From assembly GCF_013113735.1 (NCBI RefSeq), contig NZ_CP053346.1, forward strand, positions 3,486,001 to 3,550,000: a DNA stretch of 64,000 nt. Reading direction: 5' to 3'. The notes under the pieces are model-generated. The model was given only the letters and a program-made list of their open reading frames with translations, did not search any database and was not told the origin of the DNA. Of this stretch, positions 25,823 through 34,177 are shown piece by piece (position 1 is the first letter of the stretch; every line of letters begins with the position of its first letter). This stretch comes from Sphingomonas sp. AP4-R1 (lineage in GTDB: Bacteria; Pseudomonadota; Alphaproteobacteria; Sphingomonadales; Sphingomonadaceae). Made by a program: the position numbers and the translations under genes.

Positions 25823-27382
25823 CTATGCCGCGATCGGTGCCCTGCGCTCCGGCGTTTCCAGTGTGAGGCGACGATCGCACAGATCGAGCAAGGCCGGCCG
25901 GTGGCTGACGACGATCAGCCCCTGGCCGGTTTGCGCCAGCCGCGCCTCCAGCCGGGCGATGACCAAGGCTTCCGTGGCGGCGTCCAGCCCTTCGCAAGGC
26001 TCATCGAGCAGCAGCCACGGAGCGGCCGAGACATAGGCGCGCGCGAGGGCGAGCCGCCGTCGTTCGCCCCCCGAAAGCCGCGCGCCGTCGTCGCCCAGCC
26101 ATGTGTCGAGCCCCTGCGGGAGCGCACGCACCACGCCCTCCAGCGCGGCATCGGCGAGCGCCTGCCAGAGATCCGCGTCGGTCGCGGCGGGGCGCGCGAG
26201 CAGGAGATTGTCGCGCACCGTGCCCGCGATCAACGCGGCATCCTGCGGCGCCCAGGCGAAGGCGCCGCGATCGAGCGCCGGCTCCGATCCGCGCAGGCCG
26301 ATCAGCCCTTCCAGCAAGGTCGTCTTGCCCGATCCGGACGCGCCGGCGAGCGCCAGCCGGGCGCCGGGCGGGAGCGTCTCGCCCGCGACGACCAGCGTGT
26401 CACTCGGATCCGGTAAGCCCGGTAGGGGCGACACGGCGGCGTCGAACAGCGCGCCGAGACGAGCCTCTGCTTCGCGCAGGCGGCCCCGATCGGCGAAGCT
26501 GCGCATGACGGGCGCGATCGCGTCCACCGTCATCGCCGCCGCCAGCGCGGAGAGCGCGGCGATGGCGGCGCCGGCATCGACCGACAGCAACAAAGCGAGG
26601 CCGGCCGCGCAGGCCATACTGCAGGCGTGCAGCCATTCGAACCGACCGACCACGTCCGCCTGCGCGCATTGTGCCTCCGCCAGCCGGTCGCCCGCGGTCG
26701 CGAGGCGCGCCGCCGCCCAGCCCTCGAGCCCGAAGCAGCGCAGCTCAGCGGTCGCGGCGGAGAGGGAGGCGACCTCGTCGCGAAAGGCGCCGGTGGCGCG
26801 CTGGACGGCGGCACCGGGCTGCTCCAGCCGTCGGGCGAGGCGAGCGCCCGTGACGAGCGCGAGCGCGGCGCACAGGATCGTCGCCAGCATCGGCCGCCAG
26901 CCGCCGAGCGCCGTCATCGCCGCGCCGGACAGGATCGCGGCGCCGACTGCCCAGCGGCCGGACAGGCGGACGAAGCGCAGCTCGATCGCATCCACGTCAC
27001 CGATCAGGCGCGCGGTGGCCTCCCCCCGACCGAGCGCCAGCGACTGGCTGGGCGGGCTGGCAGCGATAGCGCGGTAAAGAGCCGGGCGCAGACGCGCCAT
27101 CGCGCCCAGCGCGGCGGCGTGGCCCGCCAGCCGCTCGCCATAGCGCGCGCCGGTGCGGACGATCGCGAGCAGGCGGATGCCGGCCGAGGGCAGCATATAG
27201 TTGAAGCTCTGGGCGGCGGCGATCCCGGCCGCGCCGGCAAAGGCGGCGGCGGTGATGAACCAGCCGGACAGGCCGAGCAGCACGACCGAGGCGGCGGCGA
27301 CCAGCGCGGCGCAGGCTCCGGCCTGGCGCAGGCGGCGGCGTTCGGCGCGGCGCTCCGCCGCGAGCAGTTCGATCAGCGTCAT
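25823..27382 (-). CDS. cydC: Heterodimeric ABC exporter subunit CydC (thiol export/cytochrome bd assembly)
   Basis: 519-residue fused transmembrane/ATPase ABC subunit; with CydD it exports glutathione and cysteine to the periplasm and is required for cytochrome bd maturation. It has membrane helices in the first ~300 residues (FITAAAFAGAAGIAAA and others), Walker A LAGASGSGKTT, signature LSGGERRRLALARAYV and Walker B WLLLDEPCEGLD. It overlaps cydD by 4 nt (ATGA), as expected for a co-translated pair. Assigned CydC rather than CydD by order and by its start MTLIELLAAERR. Confidence 0.93.
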   Translation of the reverse strand: MTLIELLAAERRAERRRLRQAGACAALVAAASVVLLGLSGWFITAAAFAGAAGIAAAQSFNYMLPSAGIRLLAIVRTGARYGERLAGHAAALGAMARLRPALYRAIAASPPSQSLALGRGEATARLIGDVDAIELRFVRLSGRWAVGAAILSGAAMTALGGWRPMLATILCAALALVTGARLARRLEQPGAAVQRATGAFRDEVASLSAATAELRCFGLEGWAAARLATAGDRLAEAQCAQADVVGRFEWLHACSMACAAGLALLLSVDAGAAIAALSALAAAMTVDAIAPVMRSFADRGRLREAEARLGALFDAAVSPLPGLPDPSDTLVVAGETLPPGARLALAGASGSGKTTLLEGLIGLRGSEPALDRGAFAWAPQDAALIAGTVRDNLLLARPAATDADLWQALADAALEGVVRALPQGLDTWLGDDGARLSGGERRRLALARAYVSAAPWLLLDEPCEGLDAATEALVIARLEARLAQTGQGLIVVSHRPALLDLCDRRLTLETPERRAPIAA

Positions 27383-29013
27383 GCATCATCCCCCAGCCGA
27401 ATGACGCGATCCGCGATCGCGGCCAGCGCGGGGCTGTGCGTGGCGATCAGGGTCGCGCGGCCGCGTGCGGCCCGTGCGATCGTGGCGATCAGGGCCGTCT
27501 CGGCTGCCGCATCCAGATGCGCGGTCGGTTCGTCGAGCAGCAGAAAGGGGGCGGGCTTGAGCAGGGCGCGGGCCAGTGCCAGCCGTCTCGTCTCGCCGCC
27601 CGAAAGGCCGCCGCCGCGCATGTCCAGCCACGTGTCCAGCCCATCTTCGCGACGCGCGAGCATCGGGCCGAGCCCGGCGGCGGCGATCACGCGGCGCAGC
27701 GCCGCCTCGTCGGCATCGGGATAAGCGAGCAGCAGATTTTCGCGGATTGTCCCGCTGATCAGCAGGGGATGCTGGCCCGCCCAGCTGGCCGACGCCGCGA
27801 GCGAGGACAGCCGCACCGGGCCGAGCGACATCGTCCCGCTCGTCAGCGGCGCGAGGCCCAGCAACAGATGCAGCACGCTCGTCTTGCCGCTGCCCGAGGG
27901 GCCGAGCAGCGCGACCGTCTCGCCGCTTTCGATCATCAGCGACAGATGGCGGACCGCATCGCGATCCGAGCCCGGATAACGGATCGTCACGTCGCGCAGC
28001 ATCAGCGCGCCGATCGTGGGGATGCCGACGGAGGGAACAGGAGCGGGGGCAGGGATCGCCATCAGCGTCTCGGCGGCGGTGTCCGCGGCCTGCTTGTCGT
28101 GATAGGCGGCGGCCAGGCGGCGCATCGGCGCGTAAAATTCGGGCGCCAGCGCCAGCACGAAGAAGGCCTGACCCAGAGTCAGCGTTTCGGGCACGTGCAC
28201 CGGCAGCAGGCCGAGCAGCGAGAAGCCGCAATAGACCGCCACCAGCGCGACCGAGAGCGCCGCGAAGAATTCGAGCGAGGCCGAGGACAGGAAGGCGACG
28301 CGCAGCACGCGCAGCGTCCGCCCGGCGAGATCGGTCGCGGCGGACCCGATCGCCTCCGCCTCGCGCCCCTCGGCCCGGAAGGCGAGGATCACGGGCAGCA
28401 TCCGCACGCGATCGGCGAAGCGGCCGGACAGGCGCTGGAGCGCGACGAACTGGCGGCGCGATTCGTCCGCCGCGGCACCGCCCGTCAGGATCATCGCCGC
28501 GATGAAGGGCGCCAGGGTGCCGATCAGGATCAAGGCGGCGAACCAGCTGGCGCACGCCGTGGCCGCCAGCACCATCACGGGCGCGATCGCCGCCGCCTGC
28601 CGCGCCGGCACGAAGCGGGCGACGAAGCCGTCGAGCGCCTCCACCGCATCCACCATCTGCATCGAGAAAGCGCCCGCATCGACCGGCTCGCCCGGTGCGC
28701 GGTGCAGGGCGGAGAACAGGACGCGATCCCGCACCGCGCGTTTGGCCCGCGCCGCCTCGCGCGCGCCGGTCCGCACCGCCGCCATCGCCAGCAGCCCGCG
28801 CATCGCGCCGGCCACGACGGCCAGCGCCACCCACGGCAGCACCGCCAGCGCTCCGGTGGGCACGCCACTCACACCGCCCGCCAGCGCGCCCGCGAACAGG
28901 ATCGCGGCCCACGTATCGAGCAGCAGCAGGACGGTGGCGCCGCGTGCCGATCCGGCGGAGCGGCGAAGCCACCGCGCGCGCTGCGCGCCTATCTCTGCTG
29001 TCGTCCCCGTCAT
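27379..29013 (-). CDS. cydD: Heterodimeric ABC exporter subunit CydD
   Basis: 544-residue ABC transporter half, partner of CydC. It has a membrane domain with several helices (TVLLLLDTWAAILFAGALAG and following), Walker A LLGPSGSGKTS, signature LSGGETRRLALARALL and Walker B FLLLDEPTAHLD. ATG 29013 is chosen; the open frame extends to 29136, but that extension would cover the FNR box at 29048 and the divergent cydA promoter. It is divergent from cydABX, so one intergenic box can drive both the oxidase and its assembly transporter. Confidence 0.93.
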   Translation of the reverse strand: MTGTTAEIGAQRARWLRRSAGSARGATVLLLLDTWAAILFAGALAGGVSGVPTGALAVLPWVALAVVAGAMRGLLAMAAVRTGAREAARAKRAVRDRVLFSALHRAPGEPVDAGAFSMQMVDAVEALDGFVARFVPARQAAAIAPVMVLAATACASWFAALILIGTLAPFIAAMILTGGAAADESRRQFVALQRLSGRFADRVRMLPVILAFRAEGREAEAIGSAATDLAGRTLRVLRVAFLSSASLEFFAALSVALVAVYCGFSLLGLLPVHVPETLTLGQAFFVLALAPEFYAPMRRLAAAYHDKQAADTAAETLMAIPAPAPVPSVGIPTIGALMLRDVTIRYPGSDRDAVRHLSLMIESGETVALLGPSGSGKTSVLHLLLGLAPLTSGTMSLGPVRLSSLAASASWAGQHPLLISGTIRENLLLAYPDADEAALRRVIAAAGLGPMLARREDGLDTWLDMRGGGLSGGETRRLALARALLKPAPFLLLDEPTAHLDAAAETALIATIARAARGRATLIATHSPALAAIADRVIRLGDDA

Positions 29014-29047
29014 GCGCTTTCTGTCACCCGACGCAGGCCCGTCGTCT

Positions 29048-29061
29048 TTGATCGCGATCAA
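29048..29061. promoter_or_regulatory. Perfect FNR box (TTGAT-CGCG-ATCAA)
   Basis: Exact match to the FNR consensus TTGAT-N4-ATCAA and a perfect 14-bp palindrome, 35 bp upstream of cydD and 74 bp upstream of cydA. Confidence 0.85.
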
Positions 29062-29134
29062 TGTCGCTTGGCGGCATACAGTCCAGCGAGAGATCAAAGG
29101 GCTCACGTCCGGCCCCGCGAGGGAGACTCGAATC

Positions 29135-30703
29135 ATGGATCCAGGTGTCGTCGATCTGTCACGGCTGCAATTCGCGCTGACAGCACTCTATCACTTCCTG
29201 TTCGTTCCGCTGACACTCGGCATGAGCTTCATGCTCGTCATCATGGAATCGGTTTATGTGATGACGAACCGCGAGGTGTGGCGCGTCACCACCCGCTTCT
29301 GGGGCAAGATCTTCGGGATCAACTTCGTGCTGGGTGTCGCGACCGGGCTGACGATGGAATTCCAGTTCGGCACGAACTGGTCCTATTTCTCCCACTATGT
29401 CGGCGACATTTTCGGGGCCCCGCTCGCGATCGAGGGCCTGATGGCCTTCTTCCTCGAAGCGACGTTCGTCGGGCTGATGTTCTTCGGCTGGGATCGCCTG
29501 TCGAAGGTCGGCCACCTGTTCGTCACCTTCCTGGTGGCGCTGGGCACGAACCTTTCGGCGCTGTGGATCCTCGTCGCCAATGGCTGGATGCAGAATCCGG
29601 TCGGCGCGACCTTCAATCCCGATACGATGCGGATGGAGGTGACCGATTTCGGCGCGGTGCTGTTCAATCCGATCGCACAGGCCAAATTCGTCCACACCGT
29701 CAGCGCGGGCTATGTCTGCGCCTCGGTGCTGGTGCTGGGCGTCTCGGCCTTCTGGCTGCTGAAGGGACGCTTCGTGCCGGTCGCGCGGCGCTCGATGACG
29801 GTGGCAGCGGCGTTCGGCCTCGCGGCCTCGCTGTCGGTGGTCGTGCTGGGTGACGAGAGCGGTTACGCGCTGACGGACAACCAGCGCATGAAGCTCGCCG
29901 CGATCGAAGCGGCGTGGCACACGGCGCCGGCACCGGCCGGGCTCACCATCATCGGCCTGCCCGACGTCAAGGATCGCACCACGCGCTATGAGGTGAAGGT
30001 GCCCTGGGTGCTGGGCCTGATCGCGACGCGCAGCCTGGACGGCACCGTCACCGGCATGTCCGAACTGGTGCTGAAGGCGCAGGAGCGCATCACCTCGGGC
30101 ATCGTCGCTTATGATGCGGTGCAGGCGCTGAAGGCCGACCCCGGCGACGCGCCGGCGCGCGCCCGGTTCGAGGCGCACAAGCGCGATCTCGGCTATGCGC
30201 TGCTGCTGAAGCGGACCATGTCCGATCCACGCAAGGCGACGCCGCAGCAGATCAGTGCGGCGGCCTGGGATACGGTGCCGAGCGTGCCGCTGATGTTCTG
30301 GTCGTTCCGCGTGATGGCGGCGGTCGGCTTCGCGATGATCCTGATGTTCGCCACCGCGTTCACGCTCTGCTCGCTCCGGCGGCACATGGATGCGCGCTGG
30401 TTCCTGAAGCTGGCCGTGGCGGCGATCCCGCTGCCGTGGATCGCGATCGAGCTCGGCTGGATCGTCGCCGAAATGGGGCGCCAGCCCTGGGCGATCGACG
30501 GCGTGCTGCCGACCTTCCTCGCGCCGAGTTCGCTCAGCCGGGGCGCGATCATCACGACGATCGCGGGCTTCACCGCGCTTTACGGTACGATGGCCGTGAT
30601 CGAGGTGCGCCTGATGCTCGCCGCGATCCGGCACGGACCGGAAGAGCGTGAGGAGCAGCCCGCACCGGGTCCGATCCCGGCCAGCATGTCCGTGACGGCC
30701 TGA
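29135..30703 (+). CDS. cydA: Cytochrome bd ubiquinol oxidase subunit I
   Basis: 522-residue multi-spanning subunit carrying hemes b558, b595 and d and the quinol site of the high-affinity terminal oxidase. His20 (in LYHFLFVPLTLG) and His187 (KFVHTVSAGY) correspond to the classical heme ligands, and GRQPW near residue 448 is the family signature. The length equals that of E. coli CydA. ATG 29135 has GGGAGA upstream; longer frames to 28502 are antisense shadow of cydD. First gene of cydABX, under the perfect FNR box at 29048. Confidence 0.97.
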   Translation: MDPGVVDLSRLQFALTALYHFLFVPLTLGMSFMLVIMESVYVMTNREVWRVTTRFWGKIFGINFVLGVATGLTMEFQFGTNWSYFSHYVGDIFGAPLAIEGLMAFFLEATFVGLMFFGWDRLSKVGHLFVTFLVALGTNLSALWILVANGWMQNPVGATFNPDTMRMEVTDFGAVLFNPIAQAKFVHTVSAGYVCASVLVLGVSAFWLLKGRFVPVARRSMTVAAAFGLAASLSVVVLGDESGYALTDNQRMKLAAIEAAWHTAPAPAGLTIIGLPDVKDRTTRYEVKVPWVLGLIATRSLDGTVTGMSELVLKAQERITSGIVAYDAVQALKADPGDAPARARFEAHKRDLGYALLLKRTMSDPRKATPQQISAAAWDTVPSVPLMFWSFRVMAAVGFAMILMFATAFTLCSLRRHMDARWFLKLAVAAIPLPWIAIELGWIVAEMGRQPWAIDGVLPTFLAPSSLSRGAIITTIAGFTALYGTMAVIEVRLMLAAIRHGPEEREEQPAPGPIPASMSVTA

Positions 30704-30717
30704 GCAAGGAGGCGACG

Positions 30718-31857
30718 ATGTTCGATTATGAAACGCTGCGCCTGATCTGGTGGGCGCTGCTGGGTGTGCTGCTGATCGGCTTCGCACTGACCGACGGCTT
30801 CGATCTGGGCGTGGCGGCCCTCCTGCCGTTCGTCGCCCGGAGCGATGTCGAGCGGCGGATGGTGATCAATTCGATCGGGCCGACGTGGGAGGGCAACCAG
30901 GTGTGGTTCATCCTCGGCGGCGGCGCGATCTTCGCGGCCTGGCCGTTCGTCTATGCGGTCAGCTTCTCGGGCTTCTATCTGGCGATGTTCCTCGTCCTGT
31001 CGGCCTTCATCCTGCGGCCGGTGGGCTTCAAATATCGCTCGAAGAAGCCCGATCCCGCCTGGCGTTCGCGCTGGGACTGGGCGCTGTTCGTGGGCGGCTT
31101 CGTGCCGGCTCTGGTGTTCGGCGTGGCGGTGGGCAACGTGCTGCTGGGCGCGCCCTTCCGCTTCGATGGCGACCTGCGCGTCTTCTACGAAGGTACGTTG
31201 CTGGGGCTGTTCACGCCGTTCACCTTGCTGTGCGGGCTGCTGTCGGTGGCGATGCTGGTGATGCACGGTGCGGCCTGGCTCGTGATCAAGGTGGAGGCGG
31301 GGCCGGTCGCCGATCGGGCGCGCATGTTCGGGACGATCGCGGCATTCCTGTCGATCCTGCTGTTCGCGGGTGGCTTCGCATTCATCGCCTGGAGCGGCAT
31401 GGGCTATCACATCACGAGCGTGATCGATCCGGCCGGACCCTCCAATCCGCTCCGCACCACCACCGCGCAGGCGGCGGGCGCGTGGCTCGACAATTATGCG
31501 AGCCACAGGTGGATGATGCTGGCGCCCGTGCTCGGCTTCGCCGGGGCGGCGCTGGCACTGGTCGGCATCCGCCGCGACGGGGAGCTGGCGGCGTTCGCCG
31601 GATCCTCGCTGGCCACGGTCGGCATCATCGCGACGGTGGGCTGCTCGATGTTTCCCATCATCCTGCCGTCGAGCATCGATGCCCATTCCAGCCTGACCGT
31701 CTTCAACGCATCGTCGACGCACAAGACGCTGGGGATCATGCTGTTCGTCACTGTGGTGCTGCTGCCGATCGTGCTGCTCTACACGGCCTGGGCCTACAAG
31801 GTGATGTTCGGCCGGGTGACGACGCACGCCGTGAACACCAATCCCGATTATTACTGA
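30718..31857 (+). CDS. cydB: Cytochrome bd ubiquinol oxidase subunit II
   Basis: 379-residue integral membrane partner of CydA. The N-terminal block WWALLGVLLIGFALTDGFDL with downstream GPTWEGNQVW, and later SMFPIILPS, are CydB hallmarks. It starts 14 nt after cydA behind AAGGAGG. The length matches E. coli CydB (379). Confidence 0.97.
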   Translation: MFDYETLRLIWWALLGVLLIGFALTDGFDLGVAALLPFVARSDVERRMVINSIGPTWEGNQVWFILGGGAIFAAWPFVYAVSFSGFYLAMFLVLSAFILRPVGFKYRSKKPDPAWRSRWDWALFVGGFVPALVFGVAVGNVLLGAPFRFDGDLRVFYEGTLLGLFTPFTLLCGLLSVAMLVMHGAAWLVIKVEAGPVADRARMFGTIAAFLSILLFAGGFAFIAWSGMGYHITSVIDPAGPSNPLRTTTAQAAGAWLDNYASHRWMMLAPVLGFAGAALALVGIRRDGELAAFAGSSLATVGIIATVGCSMFPIILPSSIDAHSSLTVFNASSTHKTLGIMLFVTVVLLPIVLLYTAWAYKVMFGRVTTHAVNTNPDYY

Positions 31858-31874
31858 CACGAAAGGAACGACCA

Positions 31875-31979
31875 ATGTGGTATTTCACATGGGTTCTCGG
31901 CCTTGGCCTGGCGGTCGGCTTCGGAATCCTGAATGGCATCTGGCACGAATTCCACCTGCCGATGGATGAAGATAACTAA
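31875..31979 (+). CDS. cydX: Cytochrome bd small subunit CydX
   Basis: 34-residue single-helix protein MWYFTWVLGLGLAVGFGILN..., beginning with the MWYFxWxLG signature of CydX, the accessory subunit that stabilises the heme groups of cytochrome bd. It starts 17 nt after cydB with AAAGGAACG upstream, and ends in acidic residues (MDEDN). It is easily missed because of its size. A terminator follows at 32019. Confidence 0.95.
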   Translation: MWYFTWVLGLGLAVGFGILNGIWHEFHLPMDEDN

Positions 31980-32018
31980 ACGTTAGGTTCAAAAACGGGG
32001 TTATCCCGCCCAAAAATG

Positions 32019-32058
32019 AGGCCGGTCCGTTCCTGTTGGGGAGCGGGCCGGCCTTTTT
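32019..32058 (+). terminator. Intrinsic terminator of cydABX
   Basis: AGGCCGGTCCG, a 14-nt loop, CGGGCCGGCCT, then a T-run ending TTTTTC; one G-T pair in the stem. It lies 40 nt after the cydX stop. Confidence 0.85.
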
Positions 32059-32101
32059 CATGCTATAGGCGGAGAGTGTCCGGGCGGGATCTGGGGCAAT
32101 A

Positions 32102-32114
32102 TGTCCTGCGGACA
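32102..32114. promoter_or_regulatory. Short inverted repeat before the fnr-like gene
   Basis: TGTCC-TGC-GGACA, 30 bp upstream of the regulator's ATG. It could be an operator; it does not match the FNR consensus, and no FNR box was seen in this promoter. Confidence 0.25.
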
Positions 32115-32143
32115 CGAAATCGCGGCTATGCTAGGAAAATTGC

Positions 32144-32854
32144 ATGACCTCGCACCACATATGTGCCGATTGCGCCGTGCGTGACCACGCGCTTTGCGGA
32201 AGCCTCAACGATACCGAACTGACGGCGCTGAACGCACTGGGCCAGCGTCGCCGGATCGGGCCGACGCAGGTGGTGGCCTGGGCCGGCGACGAAGCGGTGG
32301 TGTGCGGCAACATCCTGTCGGGCGTGCTGAAACTGGTCGCGGCGACGGCCGACGGGCGGGAGCAGATCGTCGGCCTGCTCTATCCGGGCGACTTCTTCGG
32401 GCGGCCCTATGCTGGGCAGACCGATTTCACGCTGACCGCGCTCACCGATGCCGAATTGTGCATCTTCCCGCGCGTCGCGTTCGAGCGCGTGCTGGAGGAT
32501 CACCACCGCATGGAGCGGCTGCTGCTCCAGCGCACGTTCGACTCGCTGAACGAGGCCCGGGGCCGGATGCTGGCGCTCGCGCGCAAATCGGCGGGCGAGA
32601 AGGTCGCGGGTTTCCTGATCGACATGGCGGCGCGCGCGGGCGACGCGGCCTGCCGCGCGGCACCGGACGGACCCGTCACGTTCGATCTGCCGCTCACGCG
32701 CGGCCAGATCGCCGACGTGCTGGGCATGACGATCGAGACGGTGAGCCGCCAGTTGACCAAGATGCGCGCCAGCGGCGTGATCGGCCTGCCCGGCGGGCGC
32801 GCGGTGACGATCAGCGACAGCGCCGCGCTCGCCGCGCAGGCGGAAGCGGCTTAG
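32144..32854 (+). CDS. fnrL: Crp/Fnr family regulator with iron-sulfur cysteines (FnrL type)
   Basis: 236-residue oxygen-sensing transcription factor. Cys7, Cys10 and Cys18 (ICADCAVRDHALC) form the N-terminal set and Cys106 (DAELCIFPR) corresponds to the fourth ligand of E. coli FNR; together they could bind a [4Fe-4S] cluster. A cyclic-nucleotide-fold domain (GREQIVGLLYPGDFFGRPY) is followed by a dimerisation helix and a helix-turn-helix with recognition segment IETVSRQLTKM. The E-x-x-S-R pattern is the one that reads TTGAT half-sites. It is located among genes preceded by such boxes (hemN, cydD, cydA, the 33.0-kb gene), so it is the probable activator of this island. Confidence 0.93.
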   Translation: MTSHHICADCAVRDHALCGSLNDTELTALNALGQRRRIGPTQVVAWAGDEAVVCGNILSGVLKLVAATADGREQIVGLLYPGDFFGRPYAGQTDFTLTALTDAELCIFPRVAFERVLEDHHRMERLLLQRTFDSLNEARGRMLALARKSAGEKVAGFLIDMAARAGDAACRAAPDGPVTFDLPLTRGQIADVLGMTIETVSRQLTKMRASGVIGLPGGRAVTISDSAALAAQAEAA

Positions 32855-32865
32855 GGTTTGTCCCG

Positions 32866-32998
32866 CCTCCTCATCCTTCCCCGCCAGGGGGAGGTGGCGC
32901 CGAAGGCGACGGAGGGGATGGAAGCGAGGCGGTCGCCATCCTCCCCCTCCGTCAGGCTATGCCTGACACCACCTCCTGGCGGGGGATGATGAGGAGGC
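32866..32998. repeat. Dispersed intergenic palindrome
   Basis: CCCCGCCAGGGGGAGGTGGC and GGCGACGGAGGGG, then CCTCCCCCTCCGTCAGGC and CTCCTGGCGGGGG, framed by CCTCCTCATC / GATGAGGAGG. Same family as 5093 and 37186. It fills the whole gap between the fnr-like gene and the convergent 33005 gene and may act as a terminator or mRNA stabiliser. Confidence 0.8.
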
Positions 32999-33004
32999 GA
33001 ACTC

Positions 33005-33550
33005 TTAAACCGCCACGCGCTCCACGAAGCGATCCACCAATAGTGCGCGCGCGTCTTTCGTCAGGCGGTGGGCGGCCAGCGCCAGAATGGCCAGCTGTTC
33101 GAACTCGATCGCGCGGCGGCACCCGTTGAAGAATCCGCGCAGCAGATAGCCGAGCGCCTCGGCCGAGAGCAGTTTCTCGCCGATCGGCGAGGGGCGCAGC
33201 ATCGCGACCAGCTCGAACGCGCTATAGGCATCGCTGGCATTGCCGCGGCGGACATGCTCGATCAGCGCGGCCGCGAACGGCTCGGGCGAGCTGCGCACCA
33301 GCATCTGATTGAGGAACGGCATTTCATCCCGCTCCTCCAGGGCGGCCGTTTCCAGCAATTGCTGGCAGATGGCGTCGCGCTCTTCCGGGGCGGGAAGCGA
33401 CGGGAGCGCGTCGGCGATGGCTTCCAGCCGATCGCACAGCGCCGCGCGGGACCGATGGGCCTGCATCAGGGGGATCAGATCGATCTCCTGCACGACATGC
33501 CAGCGGCGCGCGAATGGTATGACGCTCCCCTCCAGCTGATTATGTTCCAT
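33005..33550 (-). CDS. Uncharacterised protein, faintly hemerythrin-like, under an FNR box
   Basis: 181-residue soluble, mostly helical protein that I do not recognise with certainty. The segment HRSRAALCDRLEAIADALPS followed by a spacer and ETAALEERDEMPFLNQML faintly resembles helix pairs of hemerythrin-like proteins, which would suit an oxygen, NO or iron role, but several expected His/Glu ligands are not evident. ATG 33550 is preceded by GGAAGGAG at good spacing; the frame extends to a GTG at 33568 that would place that ribosome site inside the gene. An FNR box lies 50 bp upstream, so expression is probably induced at low oxygen. It diverges from the DoxX gene. Confidence 0.75.
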   Translation of the reverse strand: MEHNQLEGSVIPFARRWHVVQEIDLIPLMQAHRSRAALCDRLEAIADALPSLPAPEERDAICQQLLETAALEERDEMPFLNQMLVRSSPEPFAAALIEHVRRGNASDAYSAFELVAMLRPSPIGEKLLSAEALGYLLRGFFNGCRRAIEFEQLAILALAAHRLTKDARALLVDRFVERVAV

Positions 33551-33600
33551 CGCCGGCACTCCTTCCACGCGGATGGTGCGCCTCCGGGTCGTCCCGATCC

Positions 33601-33614
33601 TTGACCGGGATCAA
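33601..33614. promoter_or_regulatory. FNR/FnrL box (TTGAC-CGGG-ATCAA)
   Basis: One mismatch from TTGAT-N4-ATCAA, 50 bp upstream of the uncharacterised gene at 33550 and 146 bp upstream of the DoxX gene. Confidence 0.7.
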
Positions 33615-33677
33615 AGTGGATCCCGCCTCGACGCGTCGCGATCTCCTTTTCAGGAATTTCGAATTTCAAGCGCGGCA

Positions 33678-33698
33678 TTATCCCACTGTTTGGGATAA
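33678..33698. promoter_or_regulatory. Inverted repeat upstream of the DoxX gene
   Basis: Perfect 8-bp arms TTATCCCA / TGGGATAA with a 5-nt spacer, 62 bp upstream of the DoxX ATG. The size and placement suit a dimeric regulator's operator; the protein that binds is not known. Confidence 0.45.
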
Positions 33699-33760
33699 AA
33701 GGGCCGAACTATTCTCTTTTGCAACGGCGGCGTCCTTCGCTTGCCGACAGGAGATTTTCC

Positions 33761-34177
33761 ATGGCTACGCTGTTCGACACCAAGACCTCGACCTCCTCCG
33801 TGCCCGGCGTGCTGCCGCTGATCGGCCGCATCGGCATCGCCGCGATCTTCGTGCTGAGCGGCCTTTCGAAGCTGGCGGATCCGGCCGGCACGATCGGCTA
33901 TATCCAGTCGGCGGGGCTGCCGCTGCCGCAGGTCGGTTACGCGATCGCCTTGCTGGTGGAGCTGGTCGGCGGCCTCGCCCTCATCCTCGGTTACCGCACG
34001 CGCCTCGTCGCCGCGATCCTCGCATTCTTCTCGATCGCGACCGCACTTGCCTTCCACAATGCGCTGGGTGACCAGATGCAGTTCATCAACTTCTTCAAGA
34101 ATGTCGCGATGGCGGGCGGCCTGCTCAACGTGGTGGCCTTCGGTGGCGGTCGCCTCAGCCTCGACGCGCGCCGCTAA
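33761..34177 (+). CDS. DoxX family membrane protein
   Basis: 138-residue protein with about four membrane helices (LPLIGRIGIAAIFVLSGLSK, VGYAIALLVELVGGLALILG, LVAAILAFFSIATALAF and a last one). The pattern RIGIAAIFVLSGLSKLADP and FHNALGDQMQFINFFKNVAM is typical of DoxX/DoxD-like proteins linked to thiol or quinone redox stress. ATG 33761 follows CAGGAG. Promoter elements nearby are the inverted repeat at 33678 and, further off, the FNR box at 33601. Confidence 0.9.
   Translation: MATLFDTKTSTSSVPGVLPLIGRIGIAAIFVLSGLSKLADPAGTIGYIQSAGLPLPQVGYAIALLVELVGGLALILGYRTRLVAAILAFFSIATALAFHNALGDQMQFINFFKNVAMAGGLLNVVAFGGGRLSLDARR

Noticed and set aside
32060..32143. FNR box for autoregulation of the fnr-like gene
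   Set aside because: No TTGAT-N4-ATCAA-like sequence is present; only the unrelated TGTCC-TGC-GGACA repeat was found.
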